The position numbers and the translations under genes are program-made. Shown here piece by piece: positions 9,040 to 19,307 of a DNA stretch of 64,000 nucleotides; position 1 is the first letter of the stretch, and each line of letters begins with the position of its first letter. The notes below the pieces were generated by a model that was given only the letters and a program-made list of their open reading frames with translations, was not told the origin of the DNA and did not search any database. Source of the DNA: Candidatus Denitrolinea symbiosum (GTDB lineage: Bacteria > Chloroflexota > Anaerolineae > Anaerolineales > Villigracilaceae); the NCBI GenBank assembly GCA_017312345.1, contig BLAA01000001.1, positions 992,001 to 1,056,000 on the forward strand, given 5' to 3'.

Positions 9040-9935
9040 GTTTGCGCCTTTACTGGAAAAGGGGAGTGTCCGTTTGCAGAGATGATCTTGAGGTAGGCAT
9101 CCTCGAACGTGGGCGCAGCACGACGCGCGGAACGATCCGGCGCGTCGTCTGCAATCACGCGCAGTTGGATCCCATCTGCCCGGCGCAGTGTGCCGCTGAC
9201 CAGATATTTCTGTCTGGCTTGCATCAATTCCTGGCTGGGGATGGTCCACTCCCAAACGCGATTCTCAACACTGCTCAGGAGAGTCTCGGGCAGCGTGTTC
9301 ATCAGCAGGCGTCCGTGATTGACCAGGACGATTTGCGTAGCTGTGGCTTCGACATCTGAGACAATGTGCGTAGACAGGATCACGATCCGTTCCCCAGCCA
9401 GATCTGCGATGAGATTTCGAAAACGGACGCGCTCTTCGGGGTCCAAGCCGACTGTTGGCTCATCCACGATCAACAATTGCGGATCGTTGAGCAACGCCTG
9501 GGCGATCCCAATCCGCTGTTTCATGCCTCCTGAATAACCACCAAGAGGGCGTTTGCGCGCTTCGGTCAAGTTGACCAGTTGCAGCAACTCCTCAATCCTC
9601 CGCCGGGCAGTACGCGCGTCGAGTCCTTTGAGGGCGGCGAGATACCCCAGGAATTCCTGCGCGCTCAGGTTGGGATACACTCCGAATGATTGAGGCAGGT
9701 AGCCCAGCACTTTTCTGAGTTCGTCCGGTCGGCGGAGGATGTCGATCCCATTCCAAAGCACCCTGCCTTCCGTTGGCTGCATGATGGTTGCGAGGATGTT
9801 CATCAGGGTTGATTTTCCTGCGCCGTTGGGTCCAAGCAAACCCAGAATGCCCGGTCCGAGCCGCAGGCTGAAATCTTTCAGTCCCCAAACGCTGCCCGAA
9901 TATTTTTTTCCTACACGGTCAATGACTAAATCCAT
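9036..9935 (-). CDS. ABC transporter ATP-binding protein
   Basis: 299 aa. Walker A GPNGAGKST (35-43), a Q-loop in YLPQSFG, signature GGYSGGMKQR (132-141), Walker B LLIVDEP (154-160) and switch His 190. A C-terminal extension of about 90 residues is typical of CcmA/NatA-type exporters with ABC-2 permeases. It overlaps the permease gene by 4 bp and is promoter-proximal in this two-gene operon. Confidence 0.92.
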   Translation of the reverse strand: MDLVIDRVGKKYSGSVWGLKDFSLRLGPGILGLLGPNGAGKSTLMNILATIMQPTEGRVLWNGIDILRRPDELRKVLGYLPQSFGVYPNLSAQEFLGYLAALKGLDARTARRRIEELLQLVNLTEARKRPLGGYSGGMKQRIGIAQALLNDPQLLIVDEPTVGLDPEERVRFRNLIADLAGERIVILSTHIVSDVEATATQIVLVNHGRLLMNTLPETLLSSVENRVWEWTIPSQELMQARQKYLVSGTLRRADGIQLRVIADDAPDRSARRAAPTFEDAYLKIISANGHSPFPVKAQT

Positions 9936-10012
9936 TCTCTACCTGCCTTCGTATTCGTTGCGTGTCTTGCTCTCGTTGAAACCTTCAATAACAATATGAT
10001 CGAGCCTGCGGC

Positions 10013-10498
10013 TTAATCGGGGAGCGGACCTAGGATTTCGATGTGATACTGAGCGCCCACTGCGGCAATGCGTTCCAGATCCAGCGGTGTATCGGGCACG
10101 GAGGTCAGATCTTTGGCCGGCTCACCCGCCTCGACCAGAAATTGGGCGAAACCCGAAGGAGTAGCCAGGATAAGGATGCGGGCTGACTCTGTTCCAACGA
10201 CCCTGAAGCCATGGGGGATGTCGCGGGGCCCGAAGACATAGGTGCCCGACCTGGCATGGATTCTTTCATTGCCGCAAAATATGGTGAGTTCTCCCTCGAG
10301 GACGTAGAAGGCCTCGTGTTCGGCGTGATGGACGTGCAAAGGGGTGGCGTACCCAGGCGGGCACCACTCCTCAACAAGGTCAAACCTTTCTTCGGTTTGG
10401 GCGCCGGTCGCTTTCAACCGGGCGAGAACCCCTACACTCCAGAACGCCGGTCCTTCCTCATCTGTGAACATATAGGGATTGATTTGAGTTTCAAACAT
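10013..10498 (-). CDS. cupin-domain protein
   Basis: 161 aa, single-domain cupin. Motif 1 is visible as PLHVHHAEHEAFYVLEG (His, His, Glu metal ligands) and motif 2 as GPRDIPHGFRVVG. Small cupins of this sort bind a metal and act as isomerases or dioxygenases on small molecules; the reaction here cannot be predicted. It is preceded on its strand by a GAGGAGGCAG-like Shine-Dalgarno sequence. It is divergent from the XRE regulator gene, so a shared control region is possible. Confidence 0.85.
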   Translation of the reverse strand: MFETQINPYMFTDEEGPAFWSVGVLARLKATGAQTEERFDLVEEWCPPGYATPLHVHHAEHEAFYVLEGELTIFCGNERIHARSGTYVFGPRDIPHGFRVVGTESARILILATPSGFAQFLVEAGEPAKDLTSVPDTPLDLERIAAVGAQYHIEILGPLPD

Positions 10499-10589
10499 AC
10501 TGCCTCCTCAAGGTAAAAGAGATTTGTGACCAACAGGGGAACGAACGATGGACAGATTAAAAATCGAAAACCGGTGTTGTAGGTGTCGC

Positions 10590-10615
10590 AAACCCGCACA
10601 AAAAGGAGGACAAAA
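10590..10615. promoter_or_regulatory. 26-nt motif shared with 15621-15646, candidate operator
   Basis: AAACCCGCACAAAAAGGAGG followed by ACAAAA. It matches 22 of 26 positions of the element at 15621-15646. It sits in the divergent spacer just upstream of the XRE-ATPase-TPR gene, a normal place for autoregulation. Confidence 0.4.
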
Positions 10616-10672
10616 CGATTACAATTATCCAGATTGTTGGATTATTGGTATGCCATTGGGAACAAATCGAGC

Positions 10673-13291
10673 ATGGACAGCCTAATTTCATTTGGCGCCT
10701 GGCTCAGGCGCCGCCGCAAAGCGCTTGACCTGACTCAGCAACAATTGGCGGACCGCATTGGATGCTCCCTCTCGGCTTTGCAAAAGATTGAGCGCGATAC
10801 GCGCCGCCCTTCGCGTCAATTGGCTGAACTGCTCGCAACGCATTTGAATATTCCAGAGAATCAGCGGGGGTTGTTTTTGAAAATCGCCCGGGCCGAAAAG
10901 GCGGTGGACAGCCTTGACTCGCTCGCATTGACATCTATTTCGGAATCTGCCCCCATTTCCGATTCCGAATTTCGTCCATACAGTGTGCCGCTCCCGCTAA
11001 CTCCCATCATTGGCCGCGAACATGAACTAAACCTGGTGAAGCAGCGTCTTCGAGAACCCCAGAGCCGCCTATTGACTTTGACAGGACCCGGAGGCGTTGG
11101 CAAAACATGCCTGGCGCTGGAAGCGGCGCATCAGCTGCGGGACACCTTTCGTCACGGCGCCTGTGCGGCCTCACTGGCTGGCACAAGTTCCCCCGCGTTT
11201 ATCGTGCCCGCGATCGCCGATTCTCTGGGACTCAATTTTTCCGGCGCAACGGATCTCAGGGAGCAGTTGCTGAATTTCCTGGGGGATAAACAGATTTTGC
11301 TGGTCCTTGATAACCTGGAACATCTGTTGGAGGGTATCGAGTGGCTGGATGACCTTCTCGAACGTGCGCCAAACGTCAAACTGCTTGTTACCTCTCGTGA
11401 GCGACTCAATCTGCGCGCGGAATGGATCTTCGAGGTGGCTGGGCTGCCTGTCCCTGCAACAATCGAAACGGACAACCCTGAGTCGAACAGCGCCGTGGCA
11501 TTATTTGCCCGGCGGGCCAGGCAGACGAATCTGGACTTTTCTCTCGCGGCAGATGATTTGCCTCCGCTAAAACGCATCTGCCAGCTTGTTGATGGATTGC
11601 CGCTTGGACTGGAACTCGCCGCGACCTGGGTGCGGGTGATGTCGGTGAGGGAAATCGCCCGCGAGATCGAACGGAGCGTGGATTTTCTCACTACAACCGC
11701 GCGCGATGTGCCGGAACGCCACCGCTCCATCCGCGCGGTATTCGACCATTCGTGGAATCTGCTCTCTGAAGAAGAACGCTCGACGATCATGCATCTTTCC
11801 GTATTTCGCGGCGGGTTTACGCGTTCAGCGGCAGAGCAGGTGTCAGGGGCATCCCTCTCCCTGCTTTCCTCTCTGGCTGCAAAATCCCTGATCCGGCGTG
11901 ACTCTACCGGCAGGTTCGACCAGCACGAGCTGATTCGGCAATATGCCCGTGACCATCTCATTCGATCCGGTCAATTGGACGATGTCTGCGACCGGCATCT
12001 CGCCTTCTTTTTGTCACTTGCCGAGGAATCCAAATCAGAATTGCGCGGCTCCGAACAACTGGGTTGGTTGAACCGTTTGGAGCATGAACAGGATAACTTT
12101 CGAGCGGCGCTTGAATGGTCATTGAGACATGAAGGCTCCACGGATAACATATCCCCTGCCGTGGAACAAACCATGCAGGCGGCTCTCAAACTGGCAGGCG
12201 CACTTTACCTGTTTTGGCGAAGGGGGGGCAAATGGAGTGAAGGCCGCAAATGGCTTCAGCGTGCTTTGACCCAGTCGGCGAGGTTGCCGGTCACCCGTGA
12301 GCGCGTCGAGGCGCTGGATGCTGCCGTACTTCTTGCTGTCGAACAGGCTGACACACAGGCCGCGCGCCAACTGGCGGAAGAAAACCTCACGCTGACACGG
12401 CGGATCGGCGATCCGTACGACTTTGCCCGCGCCATCAATTCTCTGGGACTGGTGTTTTGGAAACAGAAGGATTTTGACACGGCGCGCTCTTACTGCCAAC
12501 AGGCACTGGTTGAATTCCGCAAACTGGACAGACCACTCGATGTTGCCGACACACTGCGCGCCCTAGGACATATTGCCACAAATCAGGATGACCTTGAACC
12601 GGCTCAAATGTATCTGGAGGAGTGCCAGGTCATTTTTCACGAGCACCATAACCAGATCGAGGCTCATGCCGCATTGAGCGATCTGGGGCTTCTGGCATAT
12701 TTGCGCCAGGATTTCCCAACCGCGCTGTCGCGTCTCCAGAAAAGTCTGGAGTTCTTTCGTGAACTCGGACAGGTGGAAGGCGCCTCGCTGGCACTGAATA
12801 GACTGGGGGATGTCGCACGCTGTCAGAACGATTACAACAAAGCAAAACAATACTATGAGGAGAGTCTACTCATGCATCGCGAGACAGGCGACAGGGACGG
12901 GATCCCAAGCGTGCTCCACAATCTGGGGTACGTGGCACTACATCAGGGCGAGAATGCCAAAGCGATGGAATTGTTCAGGGAGGGACTTGCCATTCACATC
13001 GGGATGGGAAACCAGGCGGGCGTTGCAGAGTGTCTAGCCGGAATTGCCTCTGTGCTGACAATGCAAGGCAGCGTGGAAGACGGGGCTTGTCTGTTTGGGG
13101 TGGCTGAAGCCTTGCGCGAGAGAACAGGCGCCTCCCTCTGGCCCGCGAATCGCATCGAATATGATCGCAGTCTCGAGAGTCTCAGGCGATCCCTGGATGA
13201 TTCGACTCTCGCGGCATCCTGGGCAGATGGACGCGCCATGTCTGTTGAGCAGGCGACTGCCCGGATTTCAGACGTATATCAATATCGCTGA
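10673..13291 (+). CDS. XRE-type HTH - NTPase - TPR transcriptional regulator
   Basis: 872 aa from ATG 10673; the frame is open from 10583, but the added residues are basic and unlike the family. Residues 5-60 are an XRE helix-turn-helix ([20 protein letters not shown], then [10 protein letters not shown]). An NB-ARC/AAA-like STAND NTPase follows, with Walker [11 protein letters not shown] at about 137-146 and Walker B ILLVLDN. The C-terminal part from about 500 is a series of TPR repeats. Such STAND regulators switch state on ligand or ATP binding. It overlaps the convergent small membrane-protein gene by 24 bp. Confidence 0.88.
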   Translation: MDSLISFGAWLRRRRKALDLTQQQLADRIGCSLSALQKIERDTRRPSRQLAELLATHLNIPENQRGLFLKIARAEKAVDSLDSLALTSISESAPISDSEFRPYSVPLPLTPIIGREHELNLVKQRLREPQSRLLTLTGPGGVGKTCLALEAAHQLRDTFRHGACAASLAGTSSPAFIVPAIADSLGLNFSGATDLREQLLNFLGDKQILLVLDNLEHLLEGIEWLDDLLERAPNVKLLVTSRERLNLRAEWIFEVAGLPVPATIETDNPESNSAVALFARRARQTNLDFSLAADDLPPLKRICQLVDGLPLGLELAATWVRVMSVREIAREIERSVDFLTTTARDVPERHRSIRAVFDHSWNLLSEEERSTIMHLSVFRGGFTRSAAEQVSGASLSLLSSLAAKSLIRRDSTGRFDQHELIRQYARDHLIRSGQLDDVCDRHLAFFLSLAEESKSELRGSEQLGWLNRLEHEQDNFRAALEWSLRHEGSTDNISPAVEQTMQAALKLAGALYLFWRRGGKWSEGRKWLQRALTQSARLPVTRERVEALDAAVLLAVEQADTQAARQLAEENLTLTRRIGDPYDFARAINSLGLVFWKQKDFDTARSYCQQALVEFRKLDRPLDVADTLRALGHIATNQDDLEPAQMYLEECQVIFHEHHNQIEAHAALSDLGLLAYLRQDFPTALSRLQKSLEFFRELGQVEGASLALNRLGDVARCQNDYNKAKQYYEESLLMHRETGDRDGIPSVLHNLGYVALHQGENAKAMELFREGLAIHIGMGNQAGVAECLAGIASVLTMQGSVEDGACLFGVAEALRERTGASLWPANRIEYDRSLESLRRSLDDSTLAASWADGRAMSVEQATARISDVYQYR

Positions 13292-13681
13292 AACCAGGAA
13301 ACATAAGGTTGCGATCAGGATTCCTGTGAAAGGGAGTCGAAACCAGTATTTCTTTGCAAGATACAGATAACCCGCGCCCATCACTACTGCCAGCAGGCTG
13401 AAAACTTTTGTGTCGCGGATCACGTCCATGTGCCTTGAGGCAAGCAGGATATGAGAAGCGGAAAAGATCATCGCGCCGAGACTATGGCTGGCGTTGAATC
13501 CGATCCATGCGTTCCACATGGATGTCTCCTCCGTAAGCACTGGGGAGTCGCCCTTCATTGCATCCATCACCCGGCTGTCGTGAGACGAGAAACTGTTCGT
13601 AAATATCAAGCGCTGCAAATGGAGCGTTCCCAGGATTCCGATTATCGCCGCGCCAATGATCAGTAGGATTTGCTCAAGCAT
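13268..13681 (-). CDS. four-TM membrane protein (LIC_13387-like)
   Basis: 137 aa with four hydrophobic segments and a central [20 protein letters not shown] segment that recalls the LIC_13387-type small membrane family; function unknown. Its last 24 bp overlap the end of the convergent regulator gene. Confidence 0.7.
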   Translation of the reverse strand: MLEQILLIIGAAIIGILGTLHLQRLIFTNSFSSHDSRVMDAMKGDSPVLTEETSMWNAWIGFNASHSLGAMIFSASHILLASRHMDVIRDTKVFSLLAVVMGAGYLYLAKKYWFRLPFTGILIATLCFLVSAILIYV

Positions 13682-13756
13682 GGGTTCTCCCTATTAGCGA
13701 GTAATCAAATTTTTGGTGACAATGGGGAATACACCCAATTTGATGCCGCCATCGAA

Positions 13757-14614
13757 TTATCGAAGTTCCACATTTGCCAAACCTGAAAAGAAATTCGGAT
13801 AAGCCGGGCTCCAACCCAATTCCAGCCGAGCCTTGGCGTTACTGCATCCCAGCGAAGGCAGGAATTTGGGTCCACCAGACTGTGGCGGGTCTGCGCCCAA
13901 TTGCGCGGCGATGTGATTGAATAGGCGTTTGTAACTCACCTGTTCATCGTCCACGATGTTGTAGATGCTCCCGGCGGGCGCGTGTTCGAGCGCGGCGACG
14001 GCAGCGCGAGCCATATCAACGACATGAACTAGCGAAATCAAGTCACTTCCATCTCCCGGTATTGTTAAATTGCCCTCCCGCGCGGACTGCCGCCAGCCAT
14101 CCTCCCGGCCGGTACCTGCTCCATAAAAGATGCCTCCGCGCAGGATGCTCCATTCAATGCCGGAAGAACGCACCATCCCTTCCATGTCTGCCGCCGATTC
14201 ACTGATTGGCGATACCTGCACGGGAGCGGATTCATCCACAATCTGCTGTCCGTAATCGCCATAGAGCAGCGTGATGCTCTGTTGGATATACCGCCTCACG
14301 CCGTTCTTCAACACGGCATCGAGGAGATTACGCGTCCCCTCGCGGCGGACACGGTCATTCAGACTCCAATCCTGGCTCCCATCTTTGGGAATCGCTGTGG
14401 CGAGATGGAATGCGGCATCACACCCATCTGCAGCGGCTTCCAGGCTGCTGCGGTCGAAGATATCCCCGCTTCTTACCTCGACCCCAGCCTGTTCCAGCAA
14501 TCTGACGCTTTGACTCCGCCGGACAATTGCGCGAACATGATGTCCGCGTTCCAATAAACGCGGAATCACAATTCTTCCCAAAACGCCGGTCGCTCCAACT
14601 ATCAATACGTTCAT
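13757..14614 (-). CDS. NAD(P)-dependent epimerase/dehydratase (extended SDR, atypical)
   Basis: 285 aa. The N-terminal Rossmann motif GATGVLG (7-13), followed by a basic patch (IVRR), indicates NAD(P) binding. A GDIFD motif and FHLATAIP are typical of the NmrA/epimerase-like SDR family. The catalytic YxxxK is not obvious, so the protein may be a dinucleotide-binding sugar epimerase-like enzyme or a sensor. It is monocistronic as far as seen. Confidence 0.82.
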   Translation of the reverse strand: MNVLIVGATGVLGRIVIPRLLERGHHVRAIVRRSQSVRLLEQAGVEVRSGDIFDRSSLEAAADGCDAAFHLATAIPKDGSQDWSLNDRVRREGTRNLLDAVLKNGVRRYIQQSITLLYGDYGQQIVDESAPVQVSPISESAADMEGMVRSSGIEWSILRGGIFYGAGTGREDGWRQSAREGNLTIPGDGSDLISLVHVVDMARAAVAALEHAPAGSIYNIVDDEQVSYKRLFNHIAAQLGADPPQSGGPKFLPSLGCSNAKARLELGWSPAYPNFFSGLANVELR

Positions 14615-14690
14615 GGCAGGCTCCTTTTACTGAATTCATTCAATGATATGAGAATAATCACGCGAGTTTGCTTGCATCACCCGGAATCGA

Positions 14691-15473
14691 TCATGGCGCG
14701 GGGAGTTCAAAGGCTGCAATGAAACCGTTGGCGTTTACCTCGTACGATCGTTCGGACAGGTTTAGAAGGTTGAGCGGAATCGCCACGCGGGAGGGGATGC
14801 TGTCCGTCAGACAATCCTCACCTTCCATAACGTACGAATCCAGGCGCACAAGGAACGTGGCTCCACCGCCACGGAGCAGGCGGATCTCGCCGAGTTGCGC
14901 GCAGGAGTTGGGCAGGTTGAAACCAACTATGGCATGGACCGGGACTGGAGAGCCTTCCCCAACCTCGATGTCCACGCTTGCCACTTGGATGTCTTCCTTA
15001 TGGAGGGCGGAGTTATCTCTCGGCGGGGAGGAGGCTGAAGAACCGGTCTCCAGGCTAAAGTCGGCGCGTGAGCCGTTGGCTTCCACACTATAATCGCCTG
15101 CGGGCAAACCGATCACATTCAATGGGATGCTCATCCTGAATGGCAGCGGGTCATTGATGCAGCCATCCACCATGGGACTGCCCAGGTCGGGGGTTGCGGA
15201 AAGTTTGATGATGAAGTTTGAGCCGTCTTGTTTGATTTCAGTGTACTCAACCTGCGAGCAGAGATCGGGCAGGTTCCCACGTACGATCACATGCACGGGG
15301 ATCGGCGAACCGACTCCGACTTCGACTTCGACCTGATCCACCTGAACCGGCTGGTACTCCCCGAATACCGGCGGAGGCGGTGGAGTTGGCGGAGTTGACG
15401 TCGCCAGCGGCGGACAGGCGCCGAGGATCAAAGTGAGGGTTAATGCGATGAAGAATAGGCTTCCTAATTTCAT
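14691..15473 (-). CDS. lipoprotein with two tandem homologous domains
   Basis: 260 aa. A signal peptide ends in the lipobox-like LILGAC (Cys 20), followed by a Thr/Pro-rich linker. Two domains of about 90 residues repeat: VEVEVGVGSPIPVHVIVRGNLPDLC and VDIEVGEGSPVPVHAIVGFNLPNSC mark their starts, and GxPAGDYSVEANG and LSERSYEVNANG their ends. Each has two Cys, possibly forming a disulphide. No enzyme family was recognised; probably a surface-anchored binding protein. Confidence 0.75.
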   Translation of the reverse strand: MKLGSLFFIALTLTLILGACPPLATSTPPTPPPPPVFGEYQPVQVDQVEVEVGVGSPIPVHVIVRGNLPDLCSQVEYTEIKQDGSNFIIKLSATPDLGSPMVDGCINDPLPFRMSIPLNVIGLPAGDYSVEANGSRADFSLETGSSASSPPRDNSALHKEDIQVASVDIEVGEGSPVPVHAIVGFNLPNSCAQLGEIRLLRGGGATFLVRLDSYVMEGEDCLTDSIPSRVAIPLNLLNLSERSYEVNANGFIAAFELPAP

Positions 15474-15499
15474 GGTTATTCCTTCAACTGAGTTGATTT

Positions 15500-15582
15500 T
15501 TGGCTCATGTGTAATCCTGTGCGGACGTTAGAGAACGTCCACTACGCAATCAGGATTTGCACATCTTTTACAGATGAGCCAA
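15500..15582. repeat. nested long inverted repeat
   Basis: Three nested arms: TTGGCTCAT (15500) with ATGAGCCAA (15574), AATCCTG (15513) with CAGGATT (15551), and GGACGTT (15523) with AACGTCC (15534). It lies 27 bp upstream of the lipoprotein start. It could be a fold-back element (MITE/REP-like) or a 5' RNA structure of that gene. Confidence 0.55.
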
Positions 15583-15620
15583 CGAAGTTATACGAGAAAA
15601 TGTTCTTGCGCAGGTCTGTA

Positions 15621-15646
15621 AAACCGGCACAAAAAAACGGACAAAA
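15621..15646. promoter_or_regulatory. 26-nt motif shared with 10590-10615
   Basis: AAACCGGCACAAAAAAACGG followed by ACAAAA, 22/26 identical to the element in front of the XRE regulator at 10673. Here it lies about 150 bp upstream of the lipoprotein gene on the minus strand. Confidence 0.4.
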
Positions 15647-15963
15647 AACCGGGCACAGCGCCTGAACCGAGGGACGTTTTATCTCCTGGCTTTCACTCCC
15701 CACCATGCTAAATAAGCAATGGAACGAGCGTAGGCAACGTTGTGTGAAATATAGTGGGAGCCCTTTCAGTTGGAAGAATTGGATTGCCACCCAGAAAAGG
15801 CACTGAGCTGAAGGTCAAAGCCTAAGGATAGATGATGATAAAGAATGGTTTGTGAGAATTTTCCCCGTTGCTCAGTTATTTGACCCTCTTTTTACGGTTC
15901 AACTTGCATGAAATAACATGAGGCGAGATAAAAGCGGCAGAGATACACTTCCGCCGCCTGCGT

Positions 15964-16049
15964 GCCGCCTACGTTCGCAATTGGAACTTATACCCGTATG
16001 CCAGATATGTACCCCGGCGGGTAGATCTTTTTGAGGATACAGGGTCATT
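15964..16049. repeat. dispersed repeat, copy B
   Basis: Divergent copy of 6921-7008 (CCGCCTACGTTC, GGAACTTATACCCGTAT, TAGATCT). It is preceded by AAAGCGGCAGAGAT at 15931, which in copy A is the left arm of a terminator. Confidence 0.5.
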
Positions 16050-16215
16050 CAGAACCTTTGTTGGTTTAGTATAAGGCATCGATTGGGCGGGTATGCTGGC
16101 GGTGTCGAATTCTGCTGCACATAGCAATGTCGCCTTATATACTCTCACAAGGAAACCATATTTGGGTCCCATTGATATCTGTCTTCACATTGGCAAAATT
16201 AATTGGTTGCTCGGG

Positions 16216-16419
16216 TTAGTGTACCAAGAAGGGCATGCGTCTATCAAGGGCATTTTCAAATGGTCCAAACACTAACCGACCCTCGGCATTCTTGGGGTCA
16301 GAGTAAGGTGGCATATTCAGTTGTGTCTTCGATGCAGAAGTCTGTATGCCGATTATAAAATCCTGTACATCCATAGGCAATCCGATTGTCCCAATACTTG
16401 ACCTGTCAGACCCTTCCAA
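16216..16419 (-). pseudogene. possible out-of-frame C-terminal continuation of the 16353 gene
   Basis: From about 16415 the minus strand, in a different frame from the 182-aa gene, stays open to 16216 and reads protein-like residues (GLPMDVQDFIIGIQTS, DPKNAEGRLVFGPFENAL). A single frameshift near GGAAGGG at about 16412 would extend the upstream protein by about 65 residues. Sequencing error, real decay or programmed slippage cannot be separated here. Confidence 0.35.
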
Positions 16420-16901
16420 GCTAGGGGAAGTTCCAAGTCAAACAGGATACCGCAGCTCAAAACAGAGAGCTCATGACAAGTTGTATTTCGGGGCAGGGAG
16501 AACAACGGATTTCGTTCTGCATATTGAGATAGCCGGCTACGTTTATCACGACGAATCAGGCGGATATCATTAGGCGAATGGGGACTCAGGATTATCTTGC
16601 TGTTGCCCTCAGCCGATCCACAGATTAACGCCTGTGGTGTGTCGAACGCCTCCACCACTTGCAAATCCATATCATAGCCGCAGACCTTTGTTGCTACCCT
16701 ATTAAGCCAACCAAGCGGATCATCCACGCGCACATCACGTGCTAGTTTTTCACGCTTGATCCGCAAGTCCTGCGTAGCCCACATAACCACCTGATCACGC
16801 AAACCATCAATTGCCTTTCTCTGACGTTCATTTCCGGCGCTGATCAACGCACCGAAGAAGATCACGGCAACGGCTACTACAAGAGCAAGAATTATTTCCA
16901 T
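16353..16901 (-). CDS. membrane-anchored protein of unknown family
   Basis: 182 aa. A single N-terminal TM (residues 2-20) is followed by a soluble domain. No motif was recognised. It begins 3 bp after the stop of the large Thr-Pro surface protein, so it is likely the last gene of the same operon. A long open frame in another phase after residue 160 suggests the true C-terminus may be elsewhere (see 16216-16419). Confidence 0.6.
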   Translation of the reverse strand: MEIILALVVAVAVIFFGALISAGNERQRKAIDGLRDQVVMWATQDLRIKREKLARDVRVDDPLGWLNRVATKVCGYDMDLQVVEAFDTPQALICGSAEGNSKIILSPHSPNDIRLIRRDKRSRLSQYAERNPLFSLPRNTTCHELSVLSCGILFDLELPLAWKGLTGQVLGQSDCLWMYRIL

Positions 16902-16904
16902 TTT

Positions 16905-19121
16905 TTACATTCCTTTCGGTTGGATTTGTTCATCATCTCTGGATGAGTCAATATCGTTTTGTTTGGATATGAGTCGGATACTCTCCTTCAACCGGTCCAG
17001 TGCCGCAGGACGGGGATCCACCACACTGGCAGACGAAATCGCAAGGAACAAGCCCAGCAAGCCAAGCAACTGCCAGAATGGGATTGACTTCCTCGGCTGA
17101 GCCGGCGCAGAGGGAGTTTCCGGCAATGGCGTTACCAACACCATCGTAGGGGTGGCAGGCTTCTGCGTGGGTATAAGTGTGACACGCGGTGTTATGGTGA
17201 GTGTTGGTGTTTGCGAGGGCGTCACTGTAATGGTCGAGGTCGCTGCAAATGGGATCACGATCACGCCTGTATCCCTGCCGCACAGATCGTGAATATCACA
17301 AGCCACCGCCTCGACAGGATACTCTTCTGATGGAGCCAGTGTCCCGTCTGCGAACCGCCTGTCCCAGGATATGGAGTCTGGGACTTTCCCCGGATCAAAG
17401 TTCAACACCAGCGCCGGCCAGCGATTTTGCGGGTCGCGGATCGTCACCTTCACGCTGGAAATCGGGAAGTGATTGGGGGATACTTTCAGTTTGCCAGATT
17501 CCCATATCCACCAACGCTCAGTAATGGAAACACTGGGCGGACCATTATCAACGACCAGTGCGATAGAAACTGGATCGCCGACATTACTGGCCTGATCCCA
17601 CCCGCGCATTAGCAACGTATATTGCCCGTTAGGCTCTTCATTGGATTGCCAGACAAAAGACCAGGCATCGCTGCCGCCCATTGAAACTGTTTGCCATGTA
17701 GTTCCACCATCCAGAGATAATTCACCGCCAATGGCACCGGACGTTATATCTTGAAGCGTTCCTCCCAACAGCACGTCTCCTTGCACTACCTCTCCATTCA
17801 AGTGAGATTTAATTTGCGAAACAGGAGGAACCGTATCCACGCGGATCACTTCGGATAGAGTTAATTCATTTCCAGCCACATCACGCGCATAGGCTAATAC
17901 TGGATGAACTCCGTCCGTGAAGTGGATCGGGAATGCAACCCAGGTTACGCCTTCATCCGTGCTTCCTGATAGTAAAGAAAGCCCGGAAACTTCATCCGTT
18001 GCAGTTGCCGACACATCCACCTCTGAGATATACCATCCATTTCTACCGTCCACCGTCGGAAGACCCAGATTGAGAACAGGCGGCGTGCCATCCCGCTGCC
18101 ACGTGGACGATCCGCTAGCCGACCTGCCGCTCGTGGAAAGCGCAGTGAAGTTCGCCGTTCCAATTCCTTCAGGCAACGGGACGTTACAAGAACTTCCGCA
18201 CGTGAAGGGAACGCCATTTAAGTCACCACTGATATGAAGGTCAAATCCCTGTGGATCACTGGCGGTCAATTCCAGAATCTCGTTGCCTCTGCACCAGCCG
18301 GCATCGCCCCACAGATCACAGATCACCTGCCCGGTGATTGTGGGAGGCAAGGGCGTTGGAGTCGGTGAGGGTGTATTGGTCGGCGTGAAGGTCGGTGTAA
18401 ACGTCGGTGTGGGCGTAAAGGTGAACGTCGCCGTGGCTGTGTTCGTTGGCGTGAGAGTCGGAGTAAAGGTCGAAGTCGGTGTGTTCGTAATGGTAGGAGT
18501 GAAGGTGGCTGTAGCGGTCGCAGTTGGGGTGCGTGTCACAGTCGGTGTAAATGTGGGCGTTCGCGAAGGTGTAGGTGTAGCTGTGGAAGGCGGACCGATA
18601 TATTCCACATCAATGGAACGAAAATCTACGTACCCGCCAGAGGCGGTCAAGGACCACGTTCGACAACCCGAAGGTACAGTGAGGTCCATACTGACGAAGC
18701 CTGGCAGCCCTGAGCCGGTCTGTAAATACCAGGTTTTGACCGCAGAACAAGCGCGAAGCGTGGCGCTTCCCGTCCCTGGGTCCGGGGTAAATCCCACCAT
18801 GACCTCAAAGTAAGAGACGTTTCGGTCAAAGGAACCGCTTGCCACACCGCCATTGCCCAACCGGGTGACCCACTCGGAACAACTTGAACCGCAATACGTT
18901 CCACCTTCCTCCGGTGGTAGGGAAGAACCATCCCGATGGGTGATGTACACGTACTGAGCAGGACCACTCCAATCGATGTAGCCAGTATTATGCGCCTGGT
19001 CGTAGGTGCGACCTTCCTGCAAGGCAATGGCAGCCAGTGGAGCCGCGCCTGTAGAAACTGTCGTCCATAGCAAGAGGACTGGAAGAAACAATGTAATCAA
19101 ACCAATTCGCACATATCGCAT
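16905..19121 (-). CDS. large surface protein with Thr-Pro linker and Ig-like domains
   Basis: 738 aa from ATG 19121, preceded by GGGAG at 7 nt; the frame is open to 19217. It has a signal peptide (about 1-25), an N-terminal beta-rich domain with paired Cys (CGSSCSEW and later Cys), and a roughly 80-residue TP/TxTPT linker. A Cys-rich segment ([13 protein letters not shown]) and two or three Ig/FN3-like domains follow (for example DGTPPVLNL and [10 protein letters not shown] strand starts). A second Thr-Pro stretch, one TM ([16 protein letters not shown]) and a short charged cytoplasmic tail end the protein. It shares the strand and spacing of the secretion genes upstream. Possible role: adhesion or cell-cell contact during transfer (inference). 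Confidence 0.75.
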   Translation of the reverse strand: MRYVRIGLITLFLPVLLLWTTVSTGAAPLAAIALQEGRTYDQAHNTGYIDWSGPAQYVYITHRDGSSLPPEEGGTYCGSSCSEWVTRLGNGGVASGSFDRNVSYFEVMVGFTPDPGTGSATLRACSAVKTWYLQTGSGLPGFVSMDLTVPSGCRTWSLTASGGYVDFRSIDVEYIGPPSTATPTPSRTPTFTPTVTRTPTATATATFTPTITNTPTSTFTPTLTPTNTATATFTFTPTPTFTPTFTPTNTPSPTPTPLPPTITGQVICDLWGDAGWCRGNEILELTASDPQGFDLHISGDLNGVPFTCGSSCNVPLPEGIGTANFTALSTSGRSASGSSTWQRDGTPPVLNLGLPTVDGRNGWYISEVDVSATATDEVSGLSLLSGSTDEGVTWVAFPIHFTDGVHPVLAYARDVAGNELTLSEVIRVDTVPPVSQIKSHLNGEVVQGDVLLGGTLQDITSGAIGGELSLDGGTTWQTVSMGGSDAWSFVWQSNEEPNGQYTLLMRGWDQASNVGDPVSIALVVDNGPPSVSITERWWIWESGKLKVSPNHFPISSVKVTIRDPQNRWPALVLNFDPGKVPDSISWDRRFADGTLAPSEEYPVEAVACDIHDLCGRDTGVIVIPFAATSTITVTPSQTPTLTITPRVTLIPTQKPATPTMVLVTPLPETPSAPAQPRKSIPFWQLLGLLGLFLAISSASVVDPRPAALDRLKESIRLISKQNDIDSSRDDEQIQPKGM

Positions 19122-19138
19122 ATCAAACTCCCGCAGGA

Positions 19139-19306
19139 TCAATATTCCTGGAAATCCCGAATACCGAGATGAAACAAGAAGAACAGCAAAGCCGCCAGTG
19201 TCATCAGCACCAGACATGCGATCAGGAAGAACTTGACCGGAACTACGAGCCCCAGCAAGTAACCTGCAAACAAACCAACGACAACTCCAGCGGCGAATTT
19301 GAACAT
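19139..19306 (-). CDS. 55-aa membrane protein
   Basis: [20 protein letters not shown] begins a protein of two hydrophobic segments ending [11 protein letters not shown]. It starts 1 bp after the stop of the 119-aa gene. The hydrophobic pattern and tight spacing support a real gene. Small membrane proteins of this kind are common in type IV secretion operons; the specific role is unknown. Confidence 0.65.
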   Translation of the reverse strand: MFKFAAGVVVGLFAGYLLGLVVPVKFFLIACLVLMTLAALLFFLFHLGIRDFQEY

Positions 19307-19307
19307 C

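Larger units (their letters stand above)
15583..16215. other. non-coding stretch
   Basis: No convincing gene. It contains the 26-nt motif at 15621-15646, an AAAGCGGCAGAGAT block at 15931 and dispersed-repeat copy B. The 82-aa frame at 15542-15790 runs through the palindrome and looks accidental. Confidence 0.5.

Noticed and set aside
15542..15790. 82-aa minus-strand frame
   Set aside because: Runs through a long palindrome and the 26-nt motif, has no ribosome site and an unprotein-like composition.
18346..18594. Low-complexity repeated DNA considered as a tandem-repeat locus or CRISPR
   Set aside because: Repeats are short and imperfect, translate to TP-rich linker and have no spacer structure.
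18283..18813. Plus-strand frame rich in Val-Gly repeats
   Set aside because: It is the complement of the Thr-Pro linker of the minus-strand surface protein; periodic codons keep the other strand open.
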